A stretch of DNA of 64,000 nucleotides from assembly GCA_019745195.1 (NCBI GenBank), contig JAIETL010000050.1, positions 26,410 through 90,409 of the forward strand, given 5' to 3'. Made by a program: the position numbers and the translations under genes. Positions within the stretch are counted from its first letter, which is position 1. Each line of letters begins with the position of its first letter. The notes beneath the pieces were generated by a model, which saw only the letters and a program-made list of their open reading frames with translations, did not search any database and had not been told where the DNA came from. The stretch comes from Beijerinckiaceae bacterium. GTDB taxonomy: Bacteria; Pseudomonadota; Alphaproteobacteria; Rhizobiales; Beijerinckiaceae. Positions 1 through 8,325 of the stretch are shown here, piece after piece.

Positions 1-682
1 CCGCGATCAGGTCCTGCACGCCCGACACCTTGGCCGAGAGGATGATGCGGTCACGGTTTAAGCCGATCTCCTCCGCGCGCTGCGCCGAGAGCAGGGCGGA
101 CTGCACCATCGCCTCGCGCATCACGGCGCGCGCGTCGATCGGCTGGGCTGAGCGCGCGTTCTCGTCCATCAGCGCGGTCAGCAGTTCCTGATCGAGCGAG
201 CCCCAGTTCGCGCCGATCCGAACGGCCTTGCCGTGTTTCGCCGCCAGTTCCACGATCTGGCCGAACTGGCGGTCCTTCTTGTCCTTGAAGCCGACATTGC
301 CGGGGTTGATCCGGTACTTCGCGAGCGCCTGCGCGCAGGCTGGGTGCTCGGCCAGCAGCTTGTGGCCGATATAGTGGAAATCGCCGACGAGCGAGACGTC
401 GCAGCCGATCCGGTCGAGCCGCTCGCGGATATGGGGCACGGCGGCGGCCGCCTCGTCGCGATCGACGGTGATGCGGACCAGTTCCGAGCCCTGCCTTGCG
501 AGCGCGGCGACCTGCGCCACGGTGCCGGCGACATCGGCGGTGTCGGTGTTGGTCATCGACTGCACGACGATCGGCGCGCCGCCGCCGACCGCGACGCTGC
601 CGACCATGACCTGAACCGTCATGCGGCGGGGCAGCGGGCCGGCCCGGTCGGGCAGGCAATCGAGGGCGACGCGCTCGTTCAT
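1..682 (-). CDS. ispG: 4-hydroxy-3-methylbut-2-enyl diphosphate synthase, 5' part (runs off the left edge)
   Basis: IspG (GcpE) makes HMBPP from 2-C-methyl-erythritol 2,4-cyclodiphosphate in the MEP isoprenoid pathway, using a 4Fe-4S cluster. The visible N-terminal 227 codons read [15 protein letters not shown], then [19 protein letters not shown], the characteristic IspG N-terminal signature, and later [12 protein letters not shown], also typical. The C-terminal cysteines that bind the cluster lie outside the window. The ATG overlaps the stop of the upstream Fur-family gene (ATGA), so the two are probably co-transcribed. The start is fixed by this overlap and by the family N-terminus. Confidence 0.93.
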   Translation of the reverse strand, partial: MNERVALDCLPDRAGPLPRRMTVQVMVGSVAVGGGAPIVVQSMTNTDTADVAGTVAQVAALARQGSELVRITVDRDEAAAAVPHIRERLDRIGCDVSLVGDFHYIGHKLLAEHPACAQALAKYRINPGNVGFKDKKDRQFGQIVELAAKHGKAVRIGANWGSLDQELLTALMDENARSAQPIDARAVMREAMVQSALLSAQRAEEIGLNRDRIILSAKVSGVQDLIA

Positions 683-1251
683 GCCATCCTCGCGGTCTGA
701 GCCGGATCGCGGCAATGCTCGCAGCGGCCGACGATCTCGACGACCTGATGGGTCGGCGCGAACTGCCGGCCGGCCGTGATCGCCGCGACGGCCTTCCTCA
801 TCGCGGGCGAGGCGTCTTCGTCGACGCCGCCGCAGGCCTCGCAGATCAGGAAGGCGACCACCTCGTTCGCGCCATGGCCGTGCAGGCAGGCGAGATAGGC
901 GTTCTTCGAGGAGAGCCGGTGGACGAAGCCCTGCTCCACGAGGAAGTCGAGCGCGCGATAGATCGAGATCGGGGCCAGCCTGCGCCCCCCTTCCGGCGAA
1001 ATGCGGTCGGCGAGATCATAGGCGCCGACCGGCTTGTGGTCGGCGTGCAGGGCCTCCAGCGCCTTGCGGCGGATCGGCGTCAGCCGCAGGCCGCGCTCGC
1101 GGCAGAGGCGCTCGGCCCGTTCCAGCGCCTGCGCCGCATGGTGGCGGTGCTCGTGGACATGGCGGCAGCCGCCGCCTTGAGGATCATGATCATGCGCAGC
1201 ATGGTCATGGTCATGGCCGTCATGCTTGCGGGCTTGGGCGTCTGGCTGCAT
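679..1251 (-). CDS. Fur-family regulator, Zur-like, with histidine-rich N-terminus
   Basis: Metal-sensing repressor of the Fur superfamily, about 190 residues. After a winged-helix region ([12 protein letters not shown]...[19 protein letters not shown]) it has two CxxC pairs, CEAC and CEHC, which in this family hold the structural zinc. Residues 10-38 hold 11 histidines ([14 protein letters not shown], then HVHEHRHH), a likely metal-binding tail. I chose ATG 1251 rather than an in-frame TTG at 1320 because it leaves about 130 bases for divergent promoters toward bdhA. The stop overlaps ispG by 4 bases. Zinc specificity is inferred from the tail and Cys motifs; Fur, Mur or Irr-type sensing is not excluded. 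Confidence 0.82.
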   Translation of the reverse strand: MQPDAQARKHDGHDHDHAAHDHDPQGGGCRHVHEHRHHAAQALERAERLCRERGLRLTPIRRKALEALHADHKPVGAYDLADRISPEGGRRLAPISIYRALDFLVEQGFVHRLSSKNAYLACLHGHGANEVVAFLICEACGGVDEDASPAMRKAVAAITAGRQFAPTHQVVEIVGRCEHCRDPAQTARMA

Positions 1252-1381
1252 TTCGGCCGTGTTGCGTTGCAAAAGGACATCGGGCAACGTGCCGCGATCT
1301 TTCTTGGGCTGCCGGCGCAAGCGCCCGCCCGATGCGCAGCCTAAGCATTTTTATCCCCCTTGTCAGGAGCCTTGAACGCTC

Positions 1382-2167
1382 ATGTTCCTCAAAGACCGCT
1401 GCGCCGCCATCACCGGCTCCACCTCCGGCATCGGGCTCGCCTATGCCCGCGCGCTCGCCGCCGAGGGCGCGAACATCGTCCTCAACGGCATCCTGCCGCC
1501 GGCCGAGGCCGAGACGCTGCGCGCCGGCCTGGCGAGCGAGTTCGGCGTCGAGGTGCTGTTCTCTTCCGCCGACATGACCAAGCCCGCCGAGATCGCCGGC
1601 TTCGTCGCGCTGGCGGAAGACAAATTCGGCGCGGTCGACATCCTGATCAACAATGCCGGCATCCAGCATGTCGCCCCCGTCGACGAGTTCCCGATCGAGA
1701 AATGGGACATGATCATCGCGATCAACCTGTCCTCGGCCTTTCACGCCACCCGCGCCGCCCTGCCGAAGATGAAGGAAAAGGGCTGGGGCCGGATCATCAA
1801 CACCGCCTCGGCGCACGCCTTCGTCGCCTCGCCGTTCAAATCGGCCTATGTCGCCGCCAAGCACGGCATCGCCGGCTTCACCAAGACGGTGGCGCTCGAA
1901 GTCGCGACCAAGGGCATCACGGTCAACGCGATCGCGCCGGGCTATGTCTGGACGCCTTTGGTCGAGAAGCAGATCCCCGACACGATGAAGGCGCGCGGCC
2001 TGAGCAAGGAGCAGGTCATCAACGACGTGCTGCTGACGGCGCAGCCGACCAAGGAGTTCGTCACGGTCGAGCAGGTGGCGGCGCTGGCGCTGTTCCTGTG
2101 CTCGGATGCGGCCAAGTCGATCACCGGCACGACGCTGCCGATGGATGGCGGCTGGACCGCCGCGTGA
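1382..2167 (+). CDS. bdhA: 3-hydroxybutyrate dehydrogenase (SDR family)
   Basis: Cytoplasmic NAD-dependent short-chain dehydrogenase that interconverts D-3-hydroxybutyrate and acetoacetate, the last step of polyhydroxybutyrate breakdown. The 261 residues fit the family exactly. Cofactor motif TGSTSGIG is at 11-18 and NNAG at 90-93; the catalytic residues are Ser143, Tyr156 and Lys160 (YVAAK). The stretches GYVWTPLVEKQIP and QPTKEFVTVEQV are typical of BdhA rather than generic SDRs. An AGGAG sequence lies about 9 bases before the ATG. The downstream patatin gene starts inside the stop codon (GTGA), so the two form an operon. Confidence 0.93.
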   Translation: MFLKDRCAAITGSTSGIGLAYARALAAEGANIVLNGILPPAEAETLRAGLASEFGVEVLFSSADMTKPAEIAGFVALAEDKFGAVDILINNAGIQHVAPVDEFPIEKWDMIIAINLSSAFHATRAALPKMKEKGWGRIINTASAHAFVASPFKSAYVAAKHGIAGFTKTVALEVATKGITVNAIAPGYVWTPLVEKQIPDTMKARGLSKEQVINDVLLTAQPTKEFVTVEQVAALALFLCSDAAKSITGTTLPMDGGWTAA

Positions 2168-3234
2168 CCGGCCGGCGCAAGGCCTCCTCGCTCGCGGTCA
2201 ACGGCCTCGCCGGCCCGAAGGCGCGCAAGACCGTCTCGCTCGCGCTGCAGGGCGGCGGCGCGCATGGCGCCTTCACCTGGGGCGTGCTCGACGCGATCCT
2301 GGAGGATGGCCGGCTCGCCATCGAGGCCCTGTCGGGCACCAGCGCCGGCGCGATGAACGCCGTCGTGGTCGCTGAAGGCTGGATCGAGGGCGGGGCGGAC
2401 GGCGCGCGCGCCAAGCTTGAGACGTTCTGGCGGGCGATCAGCGTCGACGGCAAGTATGGCGGCTCGCAGCGCTCGCTGATCGACACGCTGCTCGGGGCCT
2501 GGGGCAGCAGCGGCACGCCGCCCGGCCTGATCTGGTTCGAGATGTTCTCGAAGGTGGCGAGCCCCTACGACATCAATCCGCTCAACATCAATCCTTTGCG
2601 CGGGGTGATTTCGGACCTGATCGACTTCGACAAGGTCCGCGGCTGCACCGCGGTCAAGCTCTTCATCGCGGCGACGAACGTCCGCACCGGCAAGATCAAG
2701 GTCTTCAACGGGCCGGAATTGACGCCGGACCATCTGATGGCCTCGGCCTGCCTGCCGCTGCTGTTCCAGGCGGTGAAGATCGGCGGACAGGCCTATTGGG
2801 ACGGCGGCTATATGGGCAATCCGGCCCTGTTCCCCCTGTTCTACGAGGCCCATTGCGACGACATCATGCTGGTGCAGATCAACCCGCTGCAGCGCAGGGC
2901 GCTGCCGACCAAGGCGCGCGAGATCCAGGACCGGCTCAACGAGATCACCTTCAACGCCTCGCTTTTGCGCGAACTGCGCGCGATCGACTTCGTCAACCGG
3001 CTGGTCGACGCCGGCAAGCTGCCGACCGACGAGTACAAGCGCGTGCTGATGCACCGGATCGACGGTGGCGCGCCGCTGGCGCAATTGACCTCGTCTTCGC
3101 GGCTGAACTCCGACTGGGACTTTCTGCTGCGCCTGCGCGACATGGGCCGCAGCGCCGCCAAGCGCTGGCTCAGGCGCAACTACGAGGCGATCGGCAAGGT
3201 CGGCACGCTCGACCTGAAGGAGGCGATCTCGTGA
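2164..3234 (+). CDS. Patatin-like phospholipase / esterase
   Basis: Ser-Asp dyad lipid hydrolase of the patatin family, 356 residues with a GTG start that overlaps the bdhA stop by 4 bases. The oxyanion motif GGGAHGAF begins at residue 30, the nucleophile elbow GTSAG puts Ser at 60, and the catalytic Asp is in DGG at 213-215 (YWDGGYMGNP). No signal peptide is visible, so the enzyme is probably cytoplasmic. The tight coupling to 3-hydroxybutyrate dehydrogenase suggests a role in storage-lipid or PHB turnover, but that is inference; the substrate is unknown. An upstream in-frame extension exists but lies inside bdhA in another frame and is not credible. Confidence 0.85.
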   Translation: MTGRRKASSLAVNGLAGPKARKTVSLALQGGGAHGAFTWGVLDAILEDGRLAIEALSGTSAGAMNAVVVAEGWIEGGADGARAKLETFWRAISVDGKYGGSQRSLIDTLLGAWGSSGTPPGLIWFEMFSKVASPYDINPLNINPLRGVISDLIDFDKVRGCTAVKLFIAATNVRTGKIKVFNGPELTPDHLMASACLPLLFQAVKIGGQAYWDGGYMGNPALFPLFYEAHCDDIMLVQINPLQRRALPTKAREIQDRLNEITFNASLLRELRAIDFVNRLVDAGKLPTDEYKRVLMHRIDGGAPLAQLTSSSRLNSDWDFLLRLRDMGRSAAKRWLRRNYEAIGKVGTLDLKEAIS

Positions 3235-3247
3235 GGTCCGGCTTCCC

Positions 3248-3325
3248 CGTCTTTGCGAGCGTAGCGAAGCAATCCAGGAGACGTAGAGCGAGACGCTGGA
3301 TTGCTTCGCTGCGCTCGCAATGACG
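3248..3325. repeat. Palindromic element family A, copy 1
   Basis: Two near-perfect inverted arms, TTGCGAGCGTAGCGAAGC and GCTTCGCTGCGCTCGCAA, flank a short divergent centre. The ends read CGTC and ATGACG. The element starts 14 bases after the patatin stop and ends just before the next gene. Five more copies of this family are in the window. Confidence 0.93.
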
Positions 3326-3339
3326 GATAGGGTCGCGCC

Positions 3340-4782
3340 ATGACGCAGAACCGCATATTGAAGAGTCGCTCGGGCCTCGATGCGCGCGGCAGCCGGGGCG
3401 GGCTGGCGCTGACGATCGCCGATGGCGTGATCTCGTCGATCGACGATGACGGTGCGGCCGATTTTCCCGACACCATCCTGATGCCGGCTTTGGTCAACGC
3501 GCATGACCATGCCCGTCCGATGCGGAACTCCTCGGTCGGTGGCTTCGGCAAGCCGCTGGAGATCTGGCTGCACCGGCTGGCGCTGCTGGCTCCCGCCGAC
3601 GCCTACCTCGCCGCGCTCGCGCCGCTCGGCCGCGCCGCGCTCGGCGGGCAAAGCGCGGTGATGGTCCATTGCGTACGCCCGCAGGGCCTGACCGACCTCG
3701 TCACCGAGGCAGGCGATGTCGCGCGCGCGGCCGGCGACGTCGGCGTCCGCATCGCCTTCGGCGTCGGCATGCGCGACCAGAACCCGCTGGTCTACGGCCC
3801 GGCCGATCCGGTGATGGCGGCACTGGAGCCGGAGATCGCAGCCGAGATCGGCAGGCGCTTCCTCGTCCCGATGACGCCTTTCCGGGACCAGCTTGCGCTG
3901 GTCGACGAGGTCGCGGCCGCCGTGCAAGGCCCGATGGTCGATGTGCAATATGCGCCAAACGGCCCGCAATGGGTGTCCGAGCCGTTCTGGCGGGCCATCG
4001 CCGAGGCGTCGGCGCTGAGCGGGCGGCGCGTCACCACCCATCTGTTCGAGACGCAGTACCAGCGCCAATGGGCCGATCGCGAATACCGCCAAGGTCTCGT
4101 GCGCCACTGGCGCGACATCGGCCTGCTGACGCCCCGGCTGACGCTGGCCCATTGCGTCTGGGCGAAGCCTGACGAACTCGAGATGATCGCCGAAGCCGGC
4201 TGCACCATCGTCGTCAATTCATCGTCGAACTTCCATCTGCGCTCCGGCATCGCTCCGGTCGAGGCGATGCTGAGGGCCGGCTGCAAGGTTGCAATGGGGG
4301 TCGACGGGCAGGCCTTCGACGAGGATGACGACGCGCTGCGCGAAATCCGCCTGCTCTGGGCGCTGCATGGCGGCTGGGGTTTCGACAGCGAAGGGGGGCC
4401 GCAGCGCATGCTCTCCATCGCGTTGGAGAATGGCCGCGGGGCGCTGAGCGCACCTGTGGGCGGGCGTCTGGAGGTCGGCATGGCCGCCGACCTGCTTGTC
4501 GTGGACCGCGCCGCGCTCGACGAGGACGCGCTGACCGAGGTCGATCCGCTCGACCTGCTCTTCGCCCGCGCCAGCCGCAGCCATATTCGCGAACTGATCG
4601 TGGCCGGCCGCAGCATCGTCGTCGATGGAAAGATTTTGGGCGTCGATCTCGATTCAGCGCATCGCGAGCTGCGCGCGCATTACCGGGCCGGCCTGAAGGA
4701 CCGCGCCGGCTTGCAGGCCGCATTGCCGGCACTGGAGCGCGTCATCGCCGGCCACTATGCGATGCGGCTGGGCTGCTGCTGA
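3340..4782 (+). CDS. Amidohydrolase-superfamily deaminase/hydrolase (COG0402-like)
   Basis: Cytoplasmic metal-dependent hydrolase of the cytosine deaminase/chlorohydrolase group, 480 residues. Metal ligands that can be seen are His55 and His57 (NAHDHARP), a His in VTTHLFE, a His in TLAHCVW and an Asp in AMGVDGQ. The segment NSSSNFHLRSG is shared in kind with the amidohydrolase at 44131-45696. The C-terminal part AADLLVVDRAAL is the usual return to the composite beta-sandwich. It opens a run of catabolic and transport genes, so it probably acts on the imported compound, perhaps an amide or N-heterocycle. The substrate cannot be named from sequence. Confidence 0.86.
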   Translation: MTQNRILKSRSGLDARGSRGGLALTIADGVISSIDDDGAADFPDTILMPALVNAHDHARPMRNSSVGGFGKPLEIWLHRLALLAPADAYLAALAPLGRAALGGQSAVMVHCVRPQGLTDLVTEAGDVARAAGDVGVRIAFGVGMRDQNPLVYGPADPVMAALEPEIAAEIGRRFLVPMTPFRDQLALVDEVAAAVQGPMVDVQYAPNGPQWVSEPFWRAIAEASALSGRRVTTHLFETQYQRQWADREYRQGLVRHWRDIGLLTPRLTLAHCVWAKPDELEMIAEAGCTIVVNSSSNFHLRSGIAPVEAMLRAGCKVAMGVDGQAFDEDDDALREIRLLWALHGGWGFDSEGGPQRMLSIALENGRGALSAPVGGRLEVGMAADLLVVDRAALDEDALTEVDPLDLLFARASRSHIRELIVAGRSIVVDGKILGVDLDSAHRELRAHYRAGLKDRAGLQAALPALERVIAGHYAMRLGCC

Positions 4783-4865
4783 AAAAAGACGCCGACCGGC
4801 GATTGCCGAACGCGGCCTCCGGTGTCATTCCCGAAATCTCCGCAGAACCGCGAAAGCCCTGACTC

Positions 4866-5279
4866 ATGAGCAAGCTGATCGTCACCGCCGGCCCCTTCAC
4901 CTTCGACGCCAGGCTTGAGCTGGAGGCCGCGCCCAAGACATGCGCCGCCTTCCTGCGCCACATGCCCTTCGTCTCCAAGATCGTGCATGTACGCTGGTCG
5001 GGCGAGGGCGTCTGGATGCCGCTCGGCGAGCTCGATTTCGGCGTCGGCTACGAAAACCATACGAGCTATCCCGCGCCCGGCCAGATCATCCTCTATCCCG
5101 GCGGCATCAGCGAGACCGAGATCCTGCTGGCCTATGGCGGCGTGCATTTCGCCAGCAAGATGGGTCAGCTCGCGGGCAACCACTTCATCACTTTGACCTC
5201 GGGGCTGGAGAACATCTACCCGCTCGGCCGCAAGACGCTGTGGGAAGGCGCGCAGGACATCCGGTTTGAATTGGCCTGA
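4866..5279 (+). CDS. DUF3830 family protein (cyclophilin-like fold)
   Basis: Small 137-residue protein with no signal peptide or membrane segment. The conserved core ENHTSYPAPGQIILYPGG, followed by SETEILLAYGGVHFASKMGQLAGNHF, matches what I recall of DUF3830, a family of unknown function with a predicted cyclophilin-like beta-barrel. Members often lie beside amidohydrolases and peptide-type ABC importers, as here. It may be an accessory enzyme or binding protein for the same substrate. It follows the amidohydrolase by 83 bases with only a weak ribosome binding site. Confidence 0.82.
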   Translation: MSKLIVTAGPFTFDARLELEAAPKTCAAFLRHMPFVSKIVHVRWSGEGVWMPLGELDFGVGYENHTSYPAPGQIILYPGGISETEILLAYGGVHFASKMGQLAGNHFITLTSGLENIYPLGRKTLWEGAQDIRFELA

Positions 5280-5319
5280 ACCTCTGGCTAGGGTTTTACG
5301 GTCGCATCCATACCCTCCC

Positions 5320-5417
5320 CGTCATCCCGGACAAGCGGCGTAGCCGCGCCGATCCGGGATCCATTGCAAGGCACGACGGGGCTTTAGGATGGATCCCGGG
5401 GCAAGCCCGGGATGACG
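5320..5417. repeat. Palindromic element family B, copy 1
   Basis: Inverted arms CGTCATCCCGGACAAGCGGC and CCCGGGGCAAGCCCGGGATG lie around an inner GGATCCAT/ATGGATCC pair. The terminal hexamers are CGTCAT and ATGACG, as in family A. It sits in the gap between the DUF3830 gene and the next amidohydrolase. Confidence 0.9.
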
Positions 5418-5561
5418 CTTCAGGGTGTTCGCGACTTCGGTGACAACGGCTACCGCAGCACCGGCAGAATCTTGCGTCGCCGCGCTTAAATTTAGCGCAG
5501 CGGGCGGATTGCCCGCCTTGCCCAATGCGGCCATGATTTCGTTCCGGGAGGAACCAAACCC

Positions 5562-7187
5562 ATGGTCGCTCTGCCCAAGGCCGATATCGTTCTGCGCAAC
5601 GGCCCCGTCTATCTCGGGCTGAAGGAGGGCTATGCCACGGCGGTGGCGCTCTGGGCCGGCAAGGTGCTGGCGACCGGCTCGGCCGCCGAACTCGAACCGC
5701 TGATCGGCCCCGGCACCAGGGTGATCGACCTCGCCGGGCGCATGGCGACGCCGGGCCTCTACGAGGCGCATCTGCATCTGCTGCCGCTCGGGCTGACCAT
5801 GAAGGAGCTCGACATCAGGCCGCGCTTCGTGCGCACGCTCGACGGGCTGCTCGACATGATCAAGGCGGCCGCCGCGAAGGCAAAGCCCGGCGAATGGATC
5901 CTGGCGCGCGGCTACGACCATTTCGAGCTCGATGTGAAGCGCCATCCGCACCGCACGGAACTCGACCGGGCGGCCCCGCACAATCCAGTCTACATCGTGC
6001 GCGCCTGCGGCCATCTCTCGGTCGCCAATTCGCTGGCCTTGAGTCTTGCCGGCGTCGATGAAAGCACGCCGGTTCCGCCCGGCGGCGCGATCGAGCAGGT
6101 CAACGGCACGCTCACCGGGCTGATGGCCGAGAACGGCCGCGACCCGATCAAGAAGGTGATCCCCGATCCGACCGACGAGGAGCTGGTGGCCGCGATCGAG
6201 CGGGCCGGGCTCTATTGCAACCAGTTCGGCATCACCAGCGTGATGGACGCGGCGGTGGGCATGCGCTCGCAGTATCGCGAGGTCGCGGCCTACCGCACCG
6301 CCAAGCGCACAGGCCGCCTGCCGGTTCGCACCAATATGTGCCTGCTCGGCGGCCATAACGGCATCGTCTCCCAAGCCTATGCCGACGGGCTCGTCACCGG
6401 CGCGGGCGACGCCTGGCTCAGCGTCGGGCCGGTGAAAATCTTCACCGACGGCTCGGCCGGTGGGCGGACGGCGGCGATGAGCGAGCCCTATCTCGGCGAG
6501 CCGGAGACGAACGGCATCTTCTGCCTCGAAGACAGCGAGATGGACACGCTGACCCGCGACTACCACGCCATGGGCTATCAGCTTGCCGTCCACGCCATCG
6601 GCGACGCCGCGATCGAGCAGACGCTGAACGCGATGGAAAAGGCGCTGCACGACCATCCCGACCCAAAGCGCCGCCACCGCATCGAGCATTGCGGCTTCAA
6701 CACGAAGGAGCAGATCGCGCGCATGGTCAGGCTCGGCATCGAGCCCGTGCCGCAGCCGATCTTCCACTATGATTTCGGGGACCTCTATCTCGCGGTGCTG
6801 GAGCCCGAACGCGTCCATCCGGCCTATCCGATGCGGGACTGGATCGCGGCCGGGCTGAAGCCCGCCGCCTCCTCCGACGCGCCGGTCTGCGACGCGAATA
6901 TCTGGCCCAACATCTACACGATGCTGACCCGCAAGACGGCGCGCGGCACGGTGATCGGCCCCGACCAGACGCTCACCATCGACGAGGCGATCTGCGCCTA
7001 TACCGAGTTCGGGGCTTTCGTGAACCGCTGCGAGAGCCAACGCGGCCGGCTGCTGCCGGGCATGGCGGCCGATGTCGCGATCTTCTCGCGCGACCTGTCG
7101 CAGGCCACGCCGGAACAGCTCTTGCACGAGACCCGCTGCGACATGACGATCCTCGACGGGAAGATCGTTTTCGAGGCGGAGGCGTGA
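5562..7187 (+). CDS. YtcJ-type amidohydrolase (COG1574)
   Basis: 541-residue predicted metal-dependent amidohydrolase of the YtcJ/exo-amidase group. It begins with IVLRNGPVYLG and has the metal motif HLH (His70, His72) in LYEAHLHLLPLG. It also has the family hallmarks IFTDGSAGGRTAAM, HAIGDAAIEQTLNAME, HRIEHCGF and SSDAPVCDANIWPNIYTM, and ends with MAADVAIFSRDLS. The ribosome binding site GGGAGGAA lies 9 bases before ATG. No signal peptide is seen. Its place between DUF3830 and the ABC importer suggests it hydrolyses an amide bond of the imported substrate or of an intermediate. Confidence 0.88.
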   Translation: MVALPKADIVLRNGPVYLGLKEGYATAVALWAGKVLATGSAAELEPLIGPGTRVIDLAGRMATPGLYEAHLHLLPLGLTMKELDIRPRFVRTLDGLLDMIKAAAAKAKPGEWILARGYDHFELDVKRHPHRTELDRAAPHNPVYIVRACGHLSVANSLALSLAGVDESTPVPPGGAIEQVNGTLTGLMAENGRDPIKKVIPDPTDEELVAAIERAGLYCNQFGITSVMDAAVGMRSQYREVAAYRTAKRTGRLPVRTNMCLLGGHNGIVSQAYADGLVTGAGDAWLSVGPVKIFTDGSAGGRTAAMSEPYLGEPETNGIFCLEDSEMDTLTRDYHAMGYQLAVHAIGDAAIEQTLNAMEKALHDHPDPKRRHRIEHCGFNTKEQIARMVRLGIEPVPQPIFHYDFGDLYLAVLEPERVHPAYPMRDWIAAGLKPAASSDAPVCDANIWPNIYTMLTRKTARGTVIGPDQTLTIDEAICAYTEFGAFVNRCESQRGRLLPGMAADVAIFSRDLSQATPEQLLHETRCDMTILDGKIVFEAEA

Positions 7188-7231
7188 TGAGAGCTGTCTT
7201 GCCCCATCGGAGAACGACACCGGAAACACCG

Positions 7232-7342
7232 CGTCATCCCGGACAAGCGGCCGCAGGCCGCGCCGCTCCGGGATCCATCATAGGGCACTGTCGTGCCTTA
7301 CGATGGATCCCGGAGTTCCGCTTCGCTGCGTCCGGGATGACG
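7232..7342. repeat. Palindromic element family B, copy 2
   Basis: Arms CGTCATCCCGGACAAGCGGC and GCTGCGTCCGGGATGACG surround the inner pair GGGATCCATCAT/ATGGATCCCGG. It lies between the YtcJ gene and the first permease. An apparent upstream in-frame start for the permease falls inside this element and was rejected. Confidence 0.9.
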
Positions 7343-7380
7343 GCGTTGTTCCCGATTGCAGCGATCAGCGGCCACAGCCC

Positions 7381-8325
7381 ATGCTGAACCACGTCGCCTC
7401 GCGCCTCGCGCTCTCGGTGCCGGTGCTGTTCGGCGTGCTTCTGTTCGGCTTTCTGTTGCTTCAACTCGTTCCGGCCGATCCTGCCGCGATCATTGCGGGC
7501 CCCACCGCGAGCCCCGAGCTGATCGCCGAAATCCGCAAGGATCTCGGGCTCGACCGGCCGATCTTCGTCCAGTTCGCGCTTTACATGTCGCGCGTTCTGC
7601 AGGGCGATCTCGGCGTCTCGCTGATCTCCAACACCCGCGTCACCGAGGATCTCGGCGAAGCGATCGGCCCGACCGTCGAGCTGATGTTCGCCTGCCTCGT
7701 CTGGGCCATTCCCGTGGGCATCGCGCTCGGCACGATCGCGGCGGTCAATCGCGGCCGTTTCCTCGACCGGCTGGTGATCGCGATCTCGGTCGCCGGCGTC
7801 TCGACGCCGGTGTTCTTCATCGGGCTGATCCTGATGCAATATGTCGGCTACCAGTGGGAGTTGCTGCCCTTCATCGGGCGCGGCGGGCCGCTCTGGAGCC
7901 TGTCGGGGCTGGCCTCGATCGCGCTGCCGGCGCTGACGCTGGGTCTGATCTTCATCGGGCCGATCGCGCGGATGACACGGACGGCGGCGCTCGAGGTGAT
8001 GAACGCCGACCATGTCCGCACCGCCCGCGCCAAGGGGCTGGGCGAACGCACCGTCATCCTGAAGCATGTCCTGCGCAATGCGCTGATCCCGGTCGTCACG
8101 CTGATCGGGCTGCAGGCGGGCTATCTGCTCGGCGGCGCGGTCGTCACCGAGACGATCTACTCATGGCCGGGCGTCGGGCGTCTTGCGGTCGGCGCAATCC
8201 TGGCGAGCGACTTCCCGCTGGCGCAGGGCGCGATCCTCGTGCTGGCGCTGGCCTTCCTGACGATCAACCTGATCGTCGACATGCTCTATGCCGCGCTCGA
8301 TCCGAGGGTGCAGAAGCATGGCTGA
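7381..8325 (+). CDS. Dipeptide/oligopeptide-type ABC permease (DppB-like)
   Basis: Inner-membrane subunit of a peptide/nickel-type ABC importer, 314 residues. The first segment, LALSVPVLFGVLLFGFLLLQLVPAD, is the classic DppB N-terminus. The DppB-like LGLDRPIFVQFALYMSRVLQGDLG follows, and the EAA loop is at ARAKGLGERTVILKHVLRNALIPV. The end ETIYSWPGVGRLAVGAILASDFPLAQG is also diagnostic. ATG 7381 gives the expected N-terminus; an earlier in-frame start lies in a repeat. The last 8 bases overlap the next permease. Confidence 0.93.
   Translation: MLNHVASRLALSVPVLFGVLLFGFLLLQLVPADPAAIIAGPTASPELIAEIRKDLGLDRPIFVQFALYMSRVLQGDLGVSLISNTRVTEDLGEAIGPTVELMFACLVWAIPVGIALGTIAAVNRGRFLDRLVIAISVAGVSTPVFFIGLILMQYVGYQWELLPFIGRGGPLWSLSGLASIALPALTLGLIFIGPIARMTRTAALEVMNADHVRTARAKGLGERTVILKHVLRNALIPVVTLIGLQAGYLLGGAVVTETIYSWPGVGRLAVGAILASDFPLAQGAILVLALAFLTINLIVDMLYAALDPRVQKHG

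Noticed and set aside
1360..3234. A 624-codon fusion of an Arg-rich N-terminus with the patatin protein
   Set aside because: The first 268 codons are an out-of-frame reading of bdhA. The GTG at 2164 overlapping the bdhA stop is the sensible start.
1942..4152. A 736-codon open frame on the minus strand, and other long antisense frames such as 5322-7229 (-), 18081-19937 (+) and 21971-23632 (+)
   Set aside because: They lie opposite well-supported genes, have Arg/Ala/Pro/His-rich composition without any domain, and arise from high GC at third codon positions.
7303..7380. An upstream in-frame start for the DppB-like permease
   Set aside because: It falls within a family B repeat and adds residues with no resemblance to the family; ATG 7381 gives the normal first helix.
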